DNA of 9,947 bases from DASVDK01 sp036562265 [NCBI: Thermodesulfobacteriota bacterium] (GTDB lineage: Bacteria > DASVDK01). The stretch's first letter is position 1; every line of letters starts with the position of its first letter. The notes under the pieces were generated by a model that worked only from the letters and a program-made list of their open reading frames with translations, searched no databases and was not told where the DNA came from. The position numbers and the translations under genes are program-made. This document shows positions 6,777-9,947 of the stretch, one piece after another. Location: assembly GCA_036562265.1 (NCBI GenBank), contig DATCKS010000207.1, positions 1 to 9,947 of the forward strand. Direction: 5' to 3'.

Positions 6777-7616
6777 TCACGGGGGGGACGTCCCCCCCGA
6801 TCCGCCGAGTAGCGCGCGAGCACCGGCGGCGTCCGCCAGCGGGCGCCCGATGAGGCGAAGGCCGTCGACGATCTGCGCCACGATGGCGGCGTTGTCAGCG
6901 GCCCGCCGCCCGTCGGCGAGCAGCAGGTTGTTCTCGAAGCCGACCCGGACGTGGCCTCCGAGGGCCGCGGCCGTCAGCACGCAGGCGGCCTCCCGGCGGC
7001 CGAACGCGCAGACCGCCCACTCCATCTCCTCCGTCTGGTCGGGGGAGGCCAGGAAGGGCAGAAGGTCGCGCGGATCGGACTCCTGGCCGACAGTGTAGCG
7101 GCCGAGCACGAAGAGCGCGAACGGCCGCGAGCCGGGGATCACGCCCCGGCTGCGCAGCTCCCGGAAGCGGGCGAGGTCCTCGGCCGAGTAGAGGATGTAC
7201 TGCGGCACGATCCGCTCGGCCGCGAGCCACGCCAGGAACGCCGCGGCGTCCCGCTCGTCTCGCCCCGGCGGCAGGATCTCCCGGATCGCGAGCGAGACCG
7301 CTTCCGGCCGGAGGGCCCGCACGAGGGCCATCTGCGCTTCGGGCCCGTAGACCCCAACCGCCTCGGTGGTCGCCTGGATGATCAGCCCGTCGCCGACGGC
7401 GCGGCGGATGGCCGCCGTCGCCTCGCGGTAGGCGTCGACGTCGAGCGTGTGGCGCCCCTCGCGGTCGCGCACGTGGAGGTGGATCATCGCGGCGCCGGCG
7501 TCGCGGCAGGCGCGGGCGCACGCCGCGATCTCCTCCGCCGTGACCGGCAGCGCCGGGTGGTCCGCCTTCGTCTTCGAGGCGCCGGTGGGCGCCACCGCCA
7601 CGATGACCGGCGTCAT
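6777..7616 (-). CDS. BKACE family (DUF849) beta-keto acid cleavage enzyme, related to 3-keto-5-aminohexanoate cleavage enzyme
   Basis: BKACE enzymes are zinc-dependent cytoplasmic TIM-barrel proteins that condense a beta-keto acid with acetyl-CoA and split it into acetoacetate and an acyl-CoA; the founding member, Kce, acts in lysine fermentation. The 279 residues fit the family. Visible are [22 protein letters not shown] (residues 9-30, N-terminal signature), MIHLHVRD (44-51) with the zinc-binding His46 and His48, and [10 protein letters not shown] (221-230) with the third zinc ligand Glu228. The following residue is Asn229, where Kce has Asp. Homology begins exactly at the ATG at 7616, so the frame open further upstream is a shadow of the aminotransferase. 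This ATG overlaps the aminotransferase stop (ATGA) and has no clear ribosome binding site, which suggests translational coupling. The substrate is not determined. Confidence 0.93.
   Translation of the reverse strand: MTPVIVAVAPTGASKTKADHPALPVTAEEIAACARACRDAGAAMIHLHVRDREGRHTLDVDAYREATAAIRRAVGDGLIIQATTEAVGVYGPEAQMALVRALRPEAVSLAIREILPPGRDERDAAAFLAWLAAERIVPQYILYSAEDLARFRELRSRGVIPGSRPFALFVLGRYTVGQESDPRDLLPFLASPDQTEEMEWAVCAFGRREAACVLTAAALGGHVRVGFENNLLLADGRRAADNAAIVAQIVDGLRLIGRPLADAAGARALLGGSGGTSPP
6781..6798. repeat. Perfect 18-bp palindrome at the 3' end of the BKACE gene
   Basis: GGGGGGGACGTCCCCCCC equals its own reverse complement. It encodes the final Gly-Gly-Thr-Ser-Pro-Pro of the BKACE protein and sits a few bases before the binding-protein ribosome binding site. 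As RNA it could fold into a 7-bp G/C stem with loop ACGU. Function unknown; the two 7-base homopolymers also make it a place for sequencing indels. Confidence 0.6.
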
Positions 7617-8947
7617 GTCCGGGCCGCCGCCAGCGCGGCGTCGACCGCCTCGCCGAGCCGATCGGCGATCGTCTCGAGGTGCGCGTCCTCGACGATGAAC
7701 GGCGGCGCGAGGAGCACGTGATCCCCCGACCGGCCGTCGATCGTCCCGCCCATGGGGTAGACGAGGAGCCCGCGCGCCATCGCCTCGCGCTTGATCCGGT
7801 TGTGCACGGCGAGGCTCGGGTCGAACGGCGCCTTCGTGGCCCGGTCCCGGACCAGCTCGATCGCCTGGAAGAGGCCGCGCCCCCGGATGTCCCCCACGTG
7901 GGGATGGCTGCCGAAGCGGGCCTCGAGCCGCTCCCGGAGCCGCTGCCCCATCGTCTTGACGCGGCCAAGGAGTCCTTCCGCCTCGATCGTCTCCTGCACC
8001 GCGAGCGCGGCGGCGCAGGCGATCGCGTGGCCGATGTAGGTGTGGCCGTGCTGGAAGAACCCGGAGCCGCGCTCGAAGGCCTCGTACACCTTCTGCGCGA
8101 CCAGGACGGCGCCGATCGGCTGGTAGCCCCCGCCGAGCCCCTTGGCCACGACGAGCAGGTCGGGGGAGATCCCCTCCTGCTCGCAGGCGTGCAGCGTGCC
8201 GGTGCGGCCCATGCCGCACATGACCTCGTCGAGGATCAAAAGCACCCCGTAGCGGTCGCAGATCTCGCGGATCCGCCGGAAGTAGCCGGGCACCGGCGGC
8301 ACCGCGCCGGCGGTGGCGCCGACGACGGTCTCGGCGATGAAGGCGGCGACCGTTCCGGGCCCGAGACGAAGGATCTCGGCCTCCAGTTCGTCGGCGACGC
8401 GGCGGCCGTAGGCCTCCTCCGTCTCGTCGTCCCGCTTGAAGCGGTAGGCGAAGCAGGGGGAGATGTGCGGCACGTCGATCAGGAGCGGGGCGAACGGCTC
8501 GCGCCGCCACCGGTTGCCGCCGACCGCGAGCGCGCCGAGCGTGTTGCCGTGGTAGCTCTGCCAGCGGGCGATGATGTGGCGGCGCTCGGGCTCGCCGATC
8601 TCGACGAAGTACTGGCGGGCCATCTTGAGCGCCGCCTCGATCCCCTCGGAGCCGCCCGACACGTAGTAGACGCGCGTGAGCCCCGGCGGGGCGGTGGCGA
8701 TCAGGCGGTCGGCCAGCGCCTCGGCCGGCTCGGTCGTGAAGAAGCTCGTGTGCGCGTAGGCGAGCCGCTCGGCCTGCGCCCGTATCGCGGTGATCACGGC
8801 CGGGTGTCCGTGGCCCAGGCAGGAGACCGCCGCGCCGCCGGAGGCGTCGAGGTAGCTCTTGCCGGCGGCGTCGAAGAGGAAGACCCCTTCGCCGCCGACG
8901 GCCACCGGCGGATCGAGGCGAGTGTGGCGGTGAAAGACGTGGCTCAT
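7613..8947 (-). CDS. Class III pyridoxal-phosphate aminotransferase
   Basis: A cytoplasmic PLP enzyme moving an amino group from an omega-, beta- or related amine or amino acid to a keto acid; the exact substrate cannot be read. The 444 residues are standard. Seen in order are the N-terminal GKSYLDASGGAAVSCLGHGHP (split at 29-49), the phosphate-binding SGGSEGIEAALKMAR (97-111), the stacking-aromatic motif SYHG (131-134), LILDEV with Asp240 that contacts the PLP ring nitrogen, AKG with the Schiff-base Lys269, and HTY (302-304) closing the phosphate site. All key residues are present. Start ATG at 8947 has GGAG 7 bases upstream; the frame stays open further but runs antisense-like through the MlrC gene. 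It is coupled to BKACE by a 4-base overlap, which suggests it makes the keto acid, or a precursor, that BKACE cleaves. Confidence 0.95.
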   Translation of the reverse strand: MSHVFHRHTRLDPPVAVGGEGVFLFDAAGKSYLDASGGAAVSCLGHGHPAVITAIRAQAERLAYAHTSFFTTEPAEALADRLIATAPPGLTRVYYVSGGSEGIEAALKMARQYFVEIGEPERRHIIARWQSYHGNTLGALAVGGNRWRREPFAPLLIDVPHISPCFAYRFKRDDETEEAYGRRVADELEAEILRLGPGTVAAFIAETVVGATAGAVPPVPGYFRRIREICDRYGVLLILDEVMCGMGRTGTLHACEQEGISPDLLVVAKGLGGGYQPIGAVLVAQKVYEAFERGSGFFQHGHTYIGHAIACAAALAVQETIEAEGLLGRVKTMGQRLRERLEARFGSHPHVGDIRGRGLFQAIELVRDRATKAPFDPSLAVHNRIKREAMARGLLVYPMGGTIDGRSGDHVLLAPPFIVEDAHLETIADRLGEAVDAALAAART

Positions 8948-8954
8948 GCTGTGG

Positions 8955-8958
8955 CTCC
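8955..8958 (-). promoter_or_regulatory. Ribosome binding site of the aminotransferase gene
   Basis: GGAG on the - strand, 7 bases before the ATG at 8947, the start that also coincides with the beginning of family homology. The 62-base gap to the MlrC gene otherwise shows only a 10-bp palindrome GCGCATGCGC (8993-9002) and no clear promoter. Confidence 0.6.
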
Positions 8959-9009
8959 AGTGCCCTCTGCCATCGGATCGTGCGGGCCCAAGGCGCATGC
9001 GCGTGGAGG

Positions 9010-9947
9010 TCACGGCCGATCGGTGAACGGGAACACCCTGTCGCGCGGCACGTGGCGGTAGGGCAGGGTGGTCAGGTCCGCGGGCCCCCAGTCCGGCGTG
9101 TCGACGATGAGGATCTCCGAGGCGATCCGCTCGTACACGGCCCGGAAGTGGGTCTTCGACCGCAGGACGATGATATCGAAGTCCTGCGGGCGCATGCCGA
9201 ACTGGATGAAGGGGTCCTCGTCGATCGCCGTCTTCGGGGCGGTCGTCACGCTGACGACGACGCCCCCCACGTCGATCACCGCCGTCGGCCCGAGCTCGAC
9301 GGTCCGCCCGTGGTGCATCGGCCCGGTCACGCGGTACGTCTTCTCGCCGGCGAAGAGCACCTTGCCCTCGATCGGCACCGGCCCGCCCGACCGCGGCGAC
9401 GAGTGCCCGCCGATCGCGAGCCTGACGGTCGCGCCCGTGCCCGCGGCCATCGCGGCGGCGGCCGCCGCCGGGTCCCAGAGGTACGGGACCGCCGCGTTGC
9501 GGCACCCCTGACGGAGCAGCTCGCGCAGGACGTGCGTCGAGTCGTTCATCCGGTCGGCGTGCTCGAGAAGCACGATCGGCCCCTTCCTGGCGCCGGCCTT
9601 GCGCAGGGCGAGCGCCACCCCCTCGCGCAGGCCGTGGACGAGGTCGCGCTTGTAGAGGTCGTGACGCGCCGCGCGCAGCCGTCCCGACAGCTCCTCGCTC
9701 ACCCGCGCCGCGAGCCCGCGATCGCCGTCGGCAACCGTCACGACGGAGAAGCCGCAGTTCGGCACGTCGGCGTACGAGAACCCGGCGAACACGGAGACGT
9801 CGAGGTAGCGGGTCACCTTCTTCGGCCAGTCGATCGACTCGGCCACGATGTCCCTGAGCGGCGAGAGGGAGGTGGCGCTGAAGATGCTCGGCACCATGAT
9901 GTCCGGCTTCGCGATCGCGCAGACCGGATCGATCTCCCCCCTGAGCG
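9010..9947 (-). CDS. M81 family metallopeptidase (MlrC / DUF1485 type), C-terminal part (5' end outside window)
   Basis: MlrC-type proteins are zinc-dependent hydrolases named after the enzyme that cuts linearised microcystin; most relatives have unknown amide or peptide substrates. The window holds the last 311 residues of a family of about 490-510; the frame is open to the right edge, and the ATG at 9897 is internal because homology continues past it (an LRGEIDPVCAIAKPDI stretch). Fragment residues 65-105 and 126-146 fit the end of the DUF1485 domain. AIGGHSSPRSGGP (177-189) and LRSKTHFRAVYERIASEILIVDTP with its neighbours (261-284) fit the C-terminal MlrC domain. The expected zinc ligands lie outside the window. 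The loop EHADRMNDSTHVLRELL (128-144) lacks the Gly-rich segment usual here. It is first in the visible operon, 62 bases before the aminotransferase. Confidence 0.87.
   Translation of the reverse strand, partial: LRGEIDPVCAIAKPDIMVPSIFSATSLSPLRDIVAESIDWPKKVTRYLDVSVFAGFSYADVPNCGFSVVTVADGDRGLAARVSEELSGRLRAARHDLYKRDLVHGLREGVALALRKAGARKGPIVLLEHADRMNDSTHVLRELLRQGCRNAAVPYLWDPAAAAAAMAAGTGATVRLAIGGHSSPRSGGPVPIEGKVLFAGEKTYRVTGPMHHGRTVELGPTAVIDVGGVVVSVTTAPKTAIDEDPFIQFGMRPQDFDIIVLRSKTHFRAVYERIASEILIVDTPDWGPADLTTLPYRHVPRDRVFPFTDRP

Noticed and set aside
6766-6780. GTG at 6780 as the start of the TAXI binding protein
   Set aside because: It would add MRGGS before the signal peptide, overlap the BKACE stop and leave AGGAGG inside the coding region. 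The ATG at 6765 is correctly spaced from that site.
5830-7098. A + strand frame of 422 codons opposite the TAXI and BKACE genes
   Set aside because: It is Asp/Arg/Gly/Val-rich shadow sequence with no domain, opposite two well-identified genes.
7617-8510. A possible 298-residue N-terminal extension of the BKACE protein
   Set aside because: The extension is the shifted frame of the aminotransferase and is Arg-rich nonsense. Family homology begins at the ATG at 7616, which overlaps the aminotransferase stop.
8993-9002. Palindrome GCGCATGCGC between the MlrC and aminotransferase genes as an operator
   Set aside because: A 10-bp palindrome of this composition is common in such DNA, and there is no promoter beside it or second copy in the window.
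8948-9505. A longer start for the aminotransferase reaching into the MlrC gene
   Set aside because: The extra residues show no homology and overlap the MlrC coding frame. The ATG at 8947 has a ribosome binding site and a normal N-terminus.

Overview
The window is a very GC-rich (roughly 70% by eye), tightly packed piece of bacterial chromosome. Wobble positions are almost always G or C, so nearly every frame is open and most long ORFs on the opposite strand are shadows. A class II (B12-dependent) ribonucleotide reductase, TRAP transporters and an M81/MlrC protein fit a GC-rich soil or groundwater Gram-negative such as a proteobacterium or a Rokubacteria/Methylomirabilota-type lineage. That placement is inference. 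No rRNA, tRNA, CRISPR array, insertion sequence or phage gene was seen, and no gap between genes exceeds 300 bases.

Layout. On the + strand, 1-1035 is the 3' end of the class II ribonucleotide reductase gene (nrdJ type), running in from the left edge. After it come two strong GC hairpins (1054-1079 and 1128-1159). Everything else is on the - strand. Reading from the right edge, the genes are: the C-terminal part of an M81/MlrC-type metallopeptidase (9010-9947); a class III PLP aminotransferase (7613-8947); a BKACE (DUF849) beta-keto acid cleavage enzyme (6777-7616); a TAXI-type periplasmic binding protein (5785-6765); a fused TRAP permease with a C-terminal DUF3394 domain (3100-5718); an EamA/DMT exporter-type permease (2163-3014); and a DHA2-like MFS transporter that has lost its C-terminal helices (1032-2051).

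The genes from 9947 down to 3100 look like one operon: the gaps are 62, -4, 11 and 66 bases, all on the same strand. They suggest uptake and breakdown of an amino-group-bearing organic acid. TAXI-TRAP would bring it in with sodium or protons, the MlrC-type hydrolase could release it from an amide-linked precursor, the aminotransferase would turn the amine into a ketone, and BKACE would cleave the resulting beta-keto acid with acetyl-CoA to acetoacetate and an acyl-CoA. The order of steps is inference; the enzyme families are well supported. A 13-bp hairpin separates the binding protein from the permease, and a 15-bp hairpin closes the group before the DMT gene.

The main oddity is the MFS gene. 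Recognisable transporter sequence stops near 1236 after about nine helices. The reading frame then runs on through both hairpins behind nrdJ and ends overlapping the nrdJ stop codon, which points to a decayed gene.
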